64,000 nucleotides of DNA from Syntrophaceae bacterium. GTDB lineage: Bacteria; Desulfobacterota; BSN033; UBA1163. Under the pieces are notes generated by a model. That model did not search any database, was not told the origin of the DNA, and was given only the letters and a program-made list of their open reading frames with translations. The stretch covers positions 26,999 to 90,998 of the forward strand of contig JACAEX010000048.1 of the NCBI GenBank assembly GCA_013388635.1, written 5' to 3'. This document shows, piece by piece, positions 28,738 to 38,649 of the stretch (positions are counted from its first letter, which is position 1; each line of letters opens with the position of its first letter). A program made the translations under genes and the position numbers.

Positions 28738-31497
28738 ATGGAAAGATTCATCGAGATCGTCGGAGCCAAATCCCACAATCTTAAGAACATCCACTGTAAG
28801 ATCCCCAGGGGAAAGATCACGGTTATCACCGGTGTCTCCGGTTCTGGAAAATCGACCCTGGCCTTCGACACCCTCTACGCCGAGGGCCAGAGGCGCTACA
28901 TCGAATCCCTCTCCACCTATGCCCGCCAATTCCTGGAGAAGATGGACCGGCCCGATGTCGAGTCAATTCGAGGGATCCCTCCTGCCATTGCCATCGAACA
29001 GAAAAACACGGTGAAGAATGCCCGTTCTACCGTTGGAACAGCCTCGGAAATCTATGACTATTTGAGACTCCTATTCGCCAAGATCGGAGAGGTCTTCTGT
29101 CCCGAATGCCACATCAAAGTCTCAGGAGATACGGTTGAGGGAGCGGTTGAACAGATCCTAAAAGAGCACCATGGCAAAAAGATCCTCATCGTCTCTCCGG
29201 TCTCACTCGCCGAGACACAGGAGATCGAGCTAACCGTCAAAGATCTGATCAAGAACGGATACTACCGAATCTGGGAGACCGGTCAGGTGATCGACCTGAC
29301 AGACATCCCTACCTCCTCTCTTCAGGGCCGCCGAGAGGTCTCACTTGTCCTCGACCGCATCATCCCCGATGAGAAGAACCGGTCGAGATTGGCCGAGGCG
29401 ATTCAGACCGGCTTCCGGTTGGGAAATGGAAGGGTGGAGGCGATCGGAGAGGACGGCCCGGGAATCACCTTTCATCGAAGCTTCTCCTGCGGCCGATGCG
29501 GAAGAGGCTTTTCTGAACCCGAACCCCTCCTTTTTTCATTTAACAGCCCTATCGGCGCCTGCCCCACCTGCCAGGGTTTTGGCAGGATCATTGGAATCGA
29601 TTGGCAGAAGGTGATTCCAGACCCCAAAAAGACATTGAAGCAGAGGCCATTCGCTCCCTGGAACACACCCGGGCATGAGGATCTTTATGACTATCTCTTT
29701 GAGGCCTGCCGGCGGTACCGAATCCCGGTTCAAAAACCTTTTGAAAAACTCCTTCCCGAGCAAAAGGAGATCCTCATTAATGGAAAAGGAGAATTCATCG
29801 GTCTTAAGGGCTTCTTCGATTGGATGGAAGGGAAAAGATATAAGGTCCATTACCGGGTCTTTCTCAGCAAATACCGGGCCTATACGCCCTGCCCCACCTG
29901 TCACAACACCCGCCTCAAGTTAGAGGCCCTGAACGTTCTTCTGGCCGGAAAGAACATCGCCGAGCTTTGTGACATGAGCATCTCCGATCTCCAGATCTTC
30001 TTCAAGGACCTTCCGATCCAAGATTTTCAAAGGAAAGTGGCTGAACGCCTCCTTAAAGAGATCAACGATCGGATCCGATTCATCACCGATGTGGGTCTGG
30101 GTTATCTCACGCTCTCCCGCCAGACCCGGACCCTCTCCAGCGGTGAGTATCAACGGATCACCCTGGCGAGGGCCCTGGGATCTGCCCTGACCGAAACCCT
30201 CTATGTGCTCGACGAGCCGAGCATCGGCCTTCATCCAAGGGATACGCACCGTCTGCTTCAGGCCCTCCAGCATTTGAGGGAAAGAGGGAATACGGTCGTC
30301 GTTGTGGAACATGACCCGGATATGATCAGGGCAGCCGATCAGATCATCGATCTCGGTCCTGGCGCTGGCAGGGAGGGAGGCCGTATCGTCTTTCAAGGAG
30401 ATGTCGAGTCCCTGCTGAACTATCGGGATTCGATCACAGCCCGATATCTGAGGGATGGAACCCATCTTCCGGCAAAGCCTCTGAGAAGACCGAAAGGGTG
30501 GATCACCATCCGCAATGCCCGTGAGCACAACCTCAAAGGGATCGATGTGAAAATCCCCTTGGGCGTGATCGTCTGTATCACGGGCGTCTCAGGAGCAGGA
30601 AAGACGACCCTGGTCCATAACATCCTCTACGCCGGAGCAAAGGCCAATGGAACATCGTCGTTCGAAAAAGGGGCTTTCGATTCGATTGAAGGTCTGGACC
30701 AGATCCACGACCTCATCCTGGTCGATCAGTCTCCGATCGGGAAGAGTCTCCGGTCCAATCCCGCCACCTATATCAAGGTCTTCAGTGAAATCAGGGACCT
30801 CTTTGCCTCAACCCGTGAGGCCAAGAGAAATGGGCTCAAGCCACGCCACTTCTCCTTCAACACAGAGGGCGGCCGGTGCGAAGCCTGTCAGGGAGCTGGG
30901 CATCAGGTCCTGGACATGCAGTTCTTAGAGGATGTGATCATCACCTGTGAAACCTGTGAGGGAAAGAGGTTCCGGCCGGAAATCCTAAAGATTCGATACG
31001 GGGAAAAGAATATCTCAGAGGTCTTGGATATGACTGTGGACGAAGCCCTCATATTCTTCAGGAACCACGAACGGATCGTTTCAAAGCTTCAGATCCTGAA
31101 GGACGTCGGCCTCGGCTACCTCCCCCTGGGCCAGCCCACGAACACGCTGAGCGGAGGTGAATCGCAACGTTTAAAGTTGGCCCAGCACATCGGCCGGAGC
31201 CGGGAGGGAAATGACCTCTTCATCTTTGACGAGCCCACGACCGGCCTTCACATGGCGGATGTCGAGCTTCTTTTGAAATCCTTTCACAAACTGATCTCTC
31301 AGGGCCACTCGCTCATCGTGATCGAACATAATCTCGACCTCATTCGGTGTGCAGACTATATCATCGACCTGGGTCCAGAAGGAGGCGACGAAGGAGGCAG
31401 GATCGTCGTGGAAGGGGATCTCCAGACGGTCATGGCCTCCAAAAACTCCTACACTGGAGAGTTCCTGAGACAGCGTCTCAATAGGACTCAAAAATGA
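28738..31497 (+). CDS. uvrA: Excinuclease ABC subunit A
   Basis: GVSGSGKSTLAFDTLYAEGQRRYIESLSTYARQFL, zinc modules, LSGGESQRLKLAQHIG. Confidence 0.95.
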   Translation: MERFIEIVGAKSHNLKNIHCKIPRGKITVITGVSGSGKSTLAFDTLYAEGQRRYIESLSTYARQFLEKMDRPDVESIRGIPPAIAIEQKNTVKNARSTVGTASEIYDYLRLLFAKIGEVFCPECHIKVSGDTVEGAVEQILKEHHGKKILIVSPVSLAETQEIELTVKDLIKNGYYRIWETGQVIDLTDIPTSSLQGRREVSLVLDRIIPDEKNRSRLAEAIQTGFRLGNGRVEAIGEDGPGITFHRSFSCGRCGRGFSEPEPLLFSFNSPIGACPTCQGFGRIIGIDWQKVIPDPKKTLKQRPFAPWNTPGHEDLYDYLFEACRRYRIPVQKPFEKLLPEQKEILINGKGEFIGLKGFFDWMEGKRYKVHYRVFLSKYRAYTPCPTCHNTRLKLEALNVLLAGKNIAELCDMSISDLQIFFKDLPIQDFQRKVAERLLKEINDRIRFITDVGLGYLTLSRQTRTLSSGEYQRITLARALGSALTETLYVLDEPSIGLHPRDTHRLLQALQHLRERGNTVVVVEHDPDMIRAADQIIDLGPGAGREGGRIVFQGDVESLLNYRDSITARYLRDGTHLPAKPLRRPKGWITIRNAREHNLKGIDVKIPLGVIVCITGVSGAGKTTLVHNILYAGAKANGTSSFEKGAFDSIEGLDQIHDLILVDQSPIGKSLRSNPATYIKVFSEIRDLFASTREAKRNGLKPRHFSFNTEGGRCEACQGAGHQVLDMQFLEDVIITCETCEGKRFRPEILKIRYGEKNISEVLDMTVDEALIFFRNHERIVSKLQILKDVGLGYLPLGQPTNTLSGGESQRLKLAQHIGRSREGNDLFIFDEPTTGLHMADVELLLKSFHKLISQGHSLIVIEHNLDLIRCADYIIDLGPEGGDEGGRIVVEGDLQTVMASKNSYTGEFLRQRLNRTQK

Positions 31498-31527
31498 ATC
31501 CCGTCTGAAAAATTTGGACCTTCGTCT

Positions 31528-31788
31528 CTACACTTCTGATCTCTGTTTGATGCAGCTGAGCATCTGTTCCAGCCGGGCCCGGTCAAATCCGATCATCACC
31601 TCATTACACGCTGCGATCACCGGAACACTCCGTGCACCGGAGATCCTGACCATCTCATCCAATGCTGCTCGGTCCTTGGTCACGTCATATTCCGTAAATT
31701 TATACCCCTTCTGCGAAAGAAACTCTTTCGCCATCTTGCAATAGGGTCAGGTCGGTGTCGAATAAACCTTGATCTCTTCTGCTGCCAT
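31528..31788 (-). CDS. Glutaredoxin-like selenoprotein (UPYC active site; UGA at 31749-31747 read as Sec)
   Basis: Reading through UGA gives MAAEEIKVYSTPTUPYCKMAKEFLSQKGYKFTEYDVTKDRAALDEMVRISGARSVPVIAACNEVMIGFDRARLEQML; GGAGG at suitable spacing before ATG 31788. Confidence 0.85.
31713..31731 (-). promoter_or_regulatory. Candidate bacterial SECIS hairpin
   Basis: GCGAAAG-AGTTT-CTTTCGC, 7-bp stem starting 15 nt after the UGA, G in the apical loop. Confidence 0.7.
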
Positions 31789-31903
31789 CGCCATCCCTCC
31801 TCACTTATTTATTGGTTTACGCCTCCTTTTTATTTTTACACACATCCTGTCCCGATTGTCAAACAAAAATAGTCAGCGCGACAGGGCCCAAGATCGGATC
31901 TGC

Positions 31904-34726
31904 TCAATTGGTGCAGATATGGCCATAGACACATCTGCTGCAACTGTTTTTTGGATCGATCGTGGGATGGAAGGGCTGATCCGCATTTATGATCTCACCC
32001 AGGAGACTGAAAATCACCCCGTTCAACCTCTCGAAGTTCTCCTTGAACTCGGCCTCATTCTTAAAGAGTGGAACCTCAATCTCAGAGTCGATCCGGGCCC
32101 TCCCGAGAAGCAGAAACATGGGGTCGATCTTCTCCGGCCTCTCTCCTGTAAGGCTTGAATAAGTGATCAGATAGAACGGAAGCTGGAGGCTCCCAATGGC
32201 CTCGTTCCAGGAATCCCTGTTCTCAAGATCGAGCTTCTTGAAGCGGATCGCGAGGTAATGCTTATTGGCTGAGGTCTTATAATCGATGATGGCTGTCCTC
32301 TCTCCCCGCTTCTCGACCCGGTCGAGCCTGGCTCCCAGCTTGAAGGAATCCTTCACGACATCGATCCTCTGTTCAAGCCCCAGGATCTTGGTCTGGAACT
32401 CCTTTATCTTCGGAATCTGATAATGTCTGATGAAATCCTTCAGATGCCTTTCCACCTGGTTTCTGAACAGGTAGATCTCACCCGAAGGGTCTTTGCCGTA
32501 CTCTTCTTCGAAATGGCTCCGGATCACCCTCTCGAACTCCCTGAGATCCAGCTCTTTTTCCGTAAGGATGGATCCTGTCTTTCCTCTGAAATAGTCGCAA
32601 AGAACCTTGTGGACAAACGATCCCATCTCCTCCTTTTCGAACTCCTCTGAAACCACCTCCCTTTCCGTGAGGCCAAGAACGTATTCGTAATAGAACTGGA
32701 GAGGGCAGTGGAGATAGGTGTTTAAGGAGGTGGCACTGAAGGAATAACCTCTTAAGAACTCAATCATCTCTGGGGACTTGCGAATGGAACGGGGACTTTC
32801 TCGTTTCAGGGTGACGGAGTACTGGATGGTCTTCACATAACTCTCCACATCCCTTCTCCCCTCCCTCTTCTGCCTTTCCCAGAGGAGCTTCTCCACAAAC
32901 CTGCTCTTCTCCTTTTCGTCGTTCTCGATGTAGAAGAGATGGGCTTCCCTGGCTCCGCGGATCAGGGTATGGAAGGTATAGGAGATGATTTCTTCCCTGT
33001 CCAGGTAGGTGGGGAGTCCCAGAATCTCCCTCGCTTTAAAGGGCAGAAACGAATCCTCCCTCGTCGTATCGGGGAGGACCCCCTCGTTTGCGTCGAGAAG
33101 GAGGACACTGTCGAATTTCAGATTCCTCGTCTCCAGGAGCCCAAGCACCTGCAGACCTCTCAGGGGCGTTCCGGCAAAAGGGGTGTAAGAGGTCATAATA
33201 TACTTCTTAAAAAGATTAAAGTAGCTCCCGGTCTCCTGAAACCGAATCTCCTTCATCAGGGATCTGGAAAGCAGGTCGAGCTGGCTGATGAAAGACTCGG
33301 CGTAGGGATGGAACAGGGGATGGAGACGGGCCGTGCTGTTCTGATAGATGTATTCGACCACCTCTCTCACCTTCCCTGCAAAATCTCCCACATCTCTGAA
33401 GTTAAGCATCTTGCCGATGGTATTGGCGTGGATCGCCTTCAGGTGCTCTATCATCTCCTTCAGGGTTACCCCTGGTTCAACCCTTAAGACCTTCTCTTCG
33501 ATCGATTTGTGGACGCCCTCATCATTCTCCAGCTCTGATAAGGATAAAAACTTCCTGCCCCGCTTCTCCGTCAGGGCCTCCTCGATCGCATGGAAAAGGA
33601 TTCTGGTAATCTCTGCCCTTCCCTTGAAGTAGATATTCTTAGTATAGGGGTGGAGCACGAACTCCAGATAGTAGGGGATATAGAGGCGATCGCCATCCAT
33701 GGTGAGGACCACCTCCATCAGGTTATTGAAGAAGCCGAAAAGAGGGGTCCTCTCGAGAGGATATCCAAGGGAGATATTATAGTCGTCCGGATCGAGCAGG
33801 CTCAGGGCCTGATGGAGAAGCGGAAGCAAGGTCTCTGAAGAAGGGAGGACGATGACCGTGCTTTGGCCGATCCCTCCATTCCGATCGATTCTCTTCTTCA
33901 ATAATGTGCCCACACCCAGAACCTGACCATGGCAATCCGGACTCTTGTAACAGTGGATTTCAGTTTCGATCGGAGGGAGCTTTTCCTCGACCATTACTCC
34001 GAGCTCTGATAACTTCTTCTTCATCCCGTCCCCCTCCTGAAAAATGAGGAGGGTGTTCTCCCTCTTCATCAGGGATCTGAATATCCTCTTTTCCGATTCG
34101 GTCAGGGCAAAAAAGCCTGCGAGGATCACCTTCTTGAAACCACTCAGATCGAGACGCTCGATATTCTCCGAAACCGTGCGGTATCTCGAAGATCTTGTCG
34201 AATATTGCCCTTCCTCAACACGCCTGTAAAAGGTCTCATAGAAATATGAGAGCGACTGGAGCCTCTTGGCTGTCTGTCCGGGTATCTTCTCCCCTGCGAT
34301 GTTGTCGATCTCCTTCACCCTCTTCGAAGAGACCCCTTCGATATGAAGCTCCTCGATGTCATTGTAGATCTTCATCCCGAGAGGGAAAAAGGCGTCAGGA
34401 GTGAGGAAGCCCTTCCTTCCCAGATGATCGGGGAAGGTGGCATGGATGTGGTAAAGAATTGATATGGCATCGATCGCCTCGAGCCTCCTTCCACCAAACC
34501 CCAGGGACTGGTCATGGATATATTCGATGAACTCATCCATGGAGAAGATGAGCGGCGGTACGAAACTCGATCTCTCCCTATCTGCCAGCACCTTCCTCAG
34601 AAAGTGAGACGGCCTCTTGCCGGGGAAGATGACGAGATTGGAAGAGTAGTCCCTTTCAATCCCGATTAAATTCTCAGCCACCTTTTCAATCAGATTCTCC
34701 GATGGTGAAATCAAAAGGATGCTCAT
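31904..34726 (-). CDS. AddB-like PD-(D/E)XK nuclease/inactivated helicase
   Basis: C-terminal RLDRVEKRGERTAIIDYKTS nuclease motif with CPLQF...CSRCVYGHIC iron-sulfur-type cysteines; adjacent to the AddA-like gene. Confidence 0.85.
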   Translation of the reverse strand: MSILLISPSENLIEKVAENLIGIERDYSSNLVIFPGKRPSHFLRKVLADRERSSFVPPLIFSMDEFIEYIHDQSLGFGGRRLEAIDAISILYHIHATFPDHLGRKGFLTPDAFFPLGMKIYNDIEELHIEGVSSKRVKEIDNIAGEKIPGQTAKRLQSLSYFYETFYRRVEEGQYSTRSSRYRTVSENIERLDLSGFKKVILAGFFALTESEKRIFRSLMKRENTLLIFQEGDGMKKKLSELGVMVEEKLPPIETEIHCYKSPDCHGQVLGVGTLLKKRIDRNGGIGQSTVIVLPSSETLLPLLHQALSLLDPDDYNISLGYPLERTPLFGFFNNLMEVVLTMDGDRLYIPYYLEFVLHPYTKNIYFKGRAEITRILFHAIEEALTEKRGRKFLSLSELENDEGVHKSIEEKVLRVEPGVTLKEMIEHLKAIHANTIGKMLNFRDVGDFAGKVREVVEYIYQNSTARLHPLFHPYAESFISQLDLLSRSLMKEIRFQETGSYFNLFKKYIMTSYTPFAGTPLRGLQVLGLLETRNLKFDSVLLLDANEGVLPDTTREDSFLPFKAREILGLPTYLDREEIISYTFHTLIRGAREAHLFYIENDEKEKSRFVEKLLWERQKREGRRDVESYVKTIQYSVTLKRESPRSIRKSPEMIEFLRGYSFSATSLNTYLHCPLQFYYEYVLGLTEREVVSEEFEKEEMGSFVHKVLCDYFRGKTGSILTEKELDLREFERVIRSHFEEEYGKDPSGEIYLFRNQVERHLKDFIRHYQIPKIKEFQTKILGLEQRIDVVKDSFKLGARLDRVEKRGERTAIIDYKTSANKHYLAIRFKKLDLENRDSWNEAIGSLQLPFYLITYSSLTGERPEKIDPMFLLLGRARIDSEIEVPLFKNEAEFKENFERLNGVIFSLLGEIINADQPFHPTIDPKNSCSRCVYGHICTN

Positions 34727-37700
34727 TTAACCCTGCTGATCTCTTTCAGGTCGACGTAAGCGACGATCCCTTCGACCTCCCTCCCTGGATAGATCTCTTT
34801 TAGGATCCGGATATAATCTCTTATCTGGGAGATGTGCTCCTTCTCCCCTCTTCGGTCATAACCGGTTTTGTAATCGATCACAGACACCCGATCCTGATCC
34901 AGGATCACCCTGTCCATCCTGAAGAGATCCCCCCTGGCGTCTGAGAAATCCTGCTCCTTTTTGATCACCCTTGCCGGGACGACCTCAAAATAAGGCCTGA
35001 TCTCACCGTGGTTCAAAAAGCCAAGGATCGTCTCCTTCATCTCTCCCGGAGGATAAACGGTCTTTAATTCCTGATTGACCCGTGCGATGATCCCCTCGAT
35101 TTCAGGTTCGATCGCCTCATTTAGGGTGTCGATATAATAGAGAACCCTGTGGATGAACTCACCCCTTAGCCTCTCCTCCAGGTTGAGTTCTTCAGCCGCT
35201 GCAAAAGGGAATTTGATCAGTTCAGAAGGATGACAGAGCTCTATCTTCTCCTGCGTGGTTTCAGGAGAGCGGCGCCGCAGGACATGCCTCCACCCAAATT
35301 GAGAATCCACCTCCTTGAGGAGATCGGTCGGAAACTGCTCTCTCTCCCCTCCGACTGAAACAATATAGAGCTCATCTCCAGCACGGGTAAACCCTACATA
35401 CAGGGTATTGAGCTTGTTCACCCGATCCTTTAGCCTTTCCTCCTCATACTTCTCTCCCAGAAAGCGGCTGGCCTTGACGATCTGCTGGTTGATCTTGAGC
35501 AATCGGACTCCGTCCGCTTCCTCATCAACAATATATTTGAATCCCCGCACCGCCTCTTCATAAACCAGAACAATCGTAACCGGGAAGCCCAATCCTTTGG
35601 CCTTGTGGATGGTCATCACTTTAACAGCGGAGATGCCCTCGGGGACATCAATGGTCCAATCCGCCTCCCCTGCCTCCTTCTCAGAGGCACATCTCAGGAA
35701 ATCGGCAGGGCTGTTTCTGCCCTCTCCTTCAAATCTTTTTATCACCTCCAGGATCTTGAGAAGGGTGGCCTCCTCCTCTCTGAAATGATCGAAGACCCTG
35801 TAGATCCGGTAAATCTCATTGACCAGATCGTAAAGGGGTAAATAACCGGTCGACTTGAAAAGATCTTCAAAATAGACCTCCCAGAGATCCGGGAATTCCT
35901 CCCCGAAGGCCTTATAAAGGGGAGATCTCTTCCGGTTCCGGAAGATGAATTGATGTAGCTCTTTCAATCCGACCTTTCCATCCCTTTCCAGGGCCTTTCT
36001 GAATATCTCTCCCAGAACAAAACCTGCGAAGGAGAGATCGTCAGGCGGAGAATCGAGAAAGCTTAGCAATGCAATGATCTCAGCGGTCAGTTTTCTCGTT
36101 CTGATATCGAGGTTGCTATAGGAGATGAAGGGGACGTCCATCTCATTGAGCCATGTCGTGACATTGACCACCTCCTCATTTCGGTAGGTCAGGATGGCGA
36201 TATCCGAGTAGGAGTACCCCCTCCGGAGAAGATCTCTGATCAAATTCTGAATCTTCTCCTTTTCCGCTGGTCCGTCCTCTCTCTTTTCACACCGGATCAC
36301 CTCCACATATCCCGAACCCCGGTGTTCATCCTTGACCCTCTGTTCAAAATCGATGAGCCCGCTCCGGCTTGCGGGTTCCCGGTATTTCTCATGGCTGGCG
36401 ACGACCCCTTTGAAGAAGGTCTGGTTGAAATCGACCACGCCCTCCAGACTGCGGTAATTGATCTTCAGCTCCTTCACATGATGGGGGGCAGAGGGAAAAG
36501 GGTTTTTCAATTCAAGTGCCTTCATAATCCCGTAATCGGCGCTCCTGAACCCGTAGATCGCCTGCTTGGTATCACCCACAGCAAAGAGACTTCCCCCCTG
36601 GGAAAGGGAGTTCTCGATCAAAGGGAAGAGATTGGCCCATTGGATCGGAGAGGTATCCTGGAATTCGTCGATCAGGTAGTGGTAGATCGTCTCCCCTATC
36701 CGGAAGTAGACATCCGGTACGATCTCCTGATCGAGGTAGTCAGAAAGCTTCTTATTGATGTCATGGATGAAGACAGCCCCTTTCCTTCTCTTCGCCTCTT
36801 CAAGAATATCCTTGAAGACCTCGTAAGTCTTCAGATAAGGGCTGTAGTAGGTGATCGCATAATGTTCGATATACTCCCTGACCTGACGGCCAAGAAGATC
36901 CCACGTCTCGGATATCTCTCCATACCGGTTAGCCTCTTCCCCTCTTTTGGGCTTGAGCACAGGAGGGTTGGTGAGGCCTTTATCGAGAAGAGATGGAAAG
37001 TCGTCCCTCCTCACGATCTCCAGTATCTTATAAAAGGAGCTTCCCTTGCTTTTGGTGAGCCCCGATCTTTCGATCAAACCGTTCAGTCTCTCCGCCGTAT
37101 CCCGGATCTTCTTCTTGATCGACTCGATCTCTCTTCCTCCATCGACGATCTTTGCCTCTTTGACGATCCTCGAAAGCTCCTCGTAGAGCCCTGCCGTCTC
37201 CTCAAGAAAGTCCTTTGAGGGATCCCAGAGATAGGCAGACTCCCCTCCCTTAGCCTCTGAGATGATCCCCAGTAGCCTCTCGAGAAACTCCGCTTCTGGA
37301 CTCCCCTCCCTCACACCCCGGAGAAATCGGTTGAAGGCATAGGCCATGATGCTCTCCGGTGCCATGAGGATTTCAAAGTCAGGGCTGAAACCGAGATCGA
37401 TGGCCGAGGCCTTGTAGACCGAGGTCATGAAACTGTCGATCGTCTTCACCTGGAACTCGGTGTAGTGCTTTAGAATCTGATCGATCATCGCCCCGGCCTT
37501 CTCCGCGAGGAGCTCCTTCCTCAGGGAGACAATTTCAGAGAGCTTCTCAGTCTTCTCCGGATCCTGAAAATAGATGTCCTTGAGCCACGAGAGGATCCGC
37601 TCCTTCATCTCTTTGGCAGCGTTATTGGAAAAGGTGATGGCGAGAATATTTCGGAGATGGTTCCGGGGGATCTTTTCCGACAGGAGGAACTGGACAAATC

Positions 37701-37803
37701 TCTCCGTAAGGGAGTAGGTCTTGCCAGACCCTGCCGAAGCCTTCAGGATTGCCACATGGGGAAATTGGATGGCTGAATCTTTTTCAAGAACTGCCTGGCC
37801 CAT
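34723..37803 (-). CDS. AddA-like UvrD-family helicase-nuclease
   Basis: ILKASAGSGKTYSLTERFVQFL, YHYLIDEFQDTSPIQW, VMTIHKAKGLGFP, C-terminal VSVIDYKTG. Confidence 0.92.
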   Translation of the reverse strand: MGQAVLEKDSAIQFPHVAILKASAGSGKTYSLTERFVQFLLSEKIPRNHLRNILAITFSNNAAKEMKERILSWLKDIYFQDPEKTEKLSEIVSLRKELLAEKAGAMIDQILKHYTEFQVKTIDSFMTSVYKASAIDLGFSPDFEILMAPESIMAYAFNRFLRGVREGSPEAEFLERLLGIISEAKGGESAYLWDPSKDFLEETAGLYEELSRIVKEAKIVDGGREIESIKKKIRDTAERLNGLIERSGLTKSKGSSFYKILEIVRRDDFPSLLDKGLTNPPVLKPKRGEEANRYGEISETWDLLGRQVREYIEHYAITYYSPYLKTYEVFKDILEEAKRRKGAVFIHDINKKLSDYLDQEIVPDVYFRIGETIYHYLIDEFQDTSPIQWANLFPLIENSLSQGGSLFAVGDTKQAIYGFRSADYGIMKALELKNPFPSAPHHVKELKINYRSLEGVVDFNQTFFKGVVASHEKYREPASRSGLIDFEQRVKDEHRGSGYVEVIRCEKREDGPAEKEKIQNLIRDLLRRGYSYSDIAILTYRNEEVVNVTTWLNEMDVPFISYSNLDIRTRKLTAEIIALLSFLDSPPDDLSFAGFVLGEIFRKALERDGKVGLKELHQFIFRNRKRSPLYKAFGEEFPDLWEVYFEDLFKSTGYLPLYDLVNEIYRIYRVFDHFREEEATLLKILEVIKRFEGEGRNSPADFLRCASEKEAGEADWTIDVPEGISAVKVMTIHKAKGLGFPVTIVLVYEEAVRGFKYIVDEEADGVRLLKINQQIVKASRFLGEKYEEERLKDRVNKLNTLYVGFTRAGDELYIVSVGGEREQFPTDLLKEVDSQFGWRHVLRRRSPETTQEKIELCHPSELIKFPFAAAEELNLEERLRGEFIHRVLYYIDTLNEAIEPEIEGIIARVNQELKTVYPPGEMKETILGFLNHGEIRPYFEVVPARVIKKEQDFSDARGDLFRMDRVILDQDRVSVIDYKTGYDRRGEKEHISQIRDYIRILKEIYPGREVEGIVAYVDLKEISRVK

Positions 37804-37809
37804 ACCTTC

Positions 37810-38649
37810 TCAACCGTCAATACCCAAAGGATTTCGTTTGCTGCGGTGGCGCCAGAAATGGTAGAGGTAGAGTTGAGCGTAACCGGCAAAGGGGCCGAAA
37901 TGGCTGGAGACAAATGCCTCCATCTCCTTCTCGCTCGGCCTCCTCTCCCCAAAATAGACCTTCTGGAGACCCTTCTTGATCCATGTATCGATGGGAAAGG
38001 CCTCGAGGAAATCGAGGGAGTAGAGGAGGACACAATCCGCTATCTTCTTCCCAACGCCCGAAAGGCACATCAATCTTTTCTTCGCATCTCGATAGGAGAG
38101 ATCCTTGAGGCTGAGGAGCTCGGTCCGATCGATCGACTGGAAGACCCTGGTGAGGTAATCGATCCTGAATCCTGCCCTGACCGACCTTAGTTGAAGGGCT
38201 GTTTTGACGGATCGAGGTTCGGGAAATCCATACCCCAGGTAGTTCCCATAAGAAACCCTCTTTCCGCATGACCTGCAGAGCTCTTCGACGATCGACCGGA
38301 TATGGGGGATCGCCTTTGCGGATGAGCATAAGAAGGAGAGCAGACACTCCCACGGATCCTGCCGGATCAGCCTCAACCCCCGATGCCTCTGGATGGCTTC
38401 ATGGATGATCGGGTCACGGTCGACCTCCTTGAGGATCGAATCCAGGTCCTCATCCAGTCTGAAGAAATGGATCAAGAACGGTTCCTCTACACCCTTATAA
38501 AAAAGGAGATCTCCTCTCTGGTGAAGCGAGAAGATCCGACCCGAGGATTGGACAAGATAGGTATCCCCGAGCCGGGTGAACCGGAAAAATTGTCCGCAGC
38601 TCAATGTGTCGTGAAGTGAGAATGCGTCTATCCGGAGTCGGCCGGTCAT
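37810..38649 (-). CDS. 8-oxoguanine DNA glycosylase/AP lyase (OGG1-like HhH-GPD)
   Basis: OGG_N-like N-terminus and LSGVGKKIADCVLLYSLDFLEAFPIDTW with catalytic Lys/Asp context. Confidence 0.9.
   Translation of the reverse strand: MTGRLRIDAFSLHDTLSCGQFFRFTRLGDTYLVQSSGRIFSLHQRGDLLFYKGVEEPFLIHFFRLDEDLDSILKEVDRDPIIHEAIQRHRGLRLIRQDPWECLLSFLCSSAKAIPHIRSIVEELCRSCGKRVSYGNYLGYGFPEPRSVKTALQLRSVRAGFRIDYLTRVFQSIDRTELLSLKDLSYRDAKKRLMCLSGVGKKIADCVLLYSLDFLEAFPIDTWIKKGLQKVYFGERRPSEKEMEAFVSSHFGPFAGYAQLYLYHFWRHRSKRNPLGIDG

Noticed and set aside
28738-31497. UvrA2/drug-resistance paralogue
   Set aside because: Both zinc modules and the full-length UvrA architecture are present, so ordinary UvrA is the simpler call
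31528-31734. Treating the glutaredoxin ORF as a truncated pseudogene starting at the internal Met
   Set aside because: The UGA falls precisely on an active-site Cys position, the frame is otherwise intact with an RBS and start upstream, a SECIS-like hairpin follows, and selB is present
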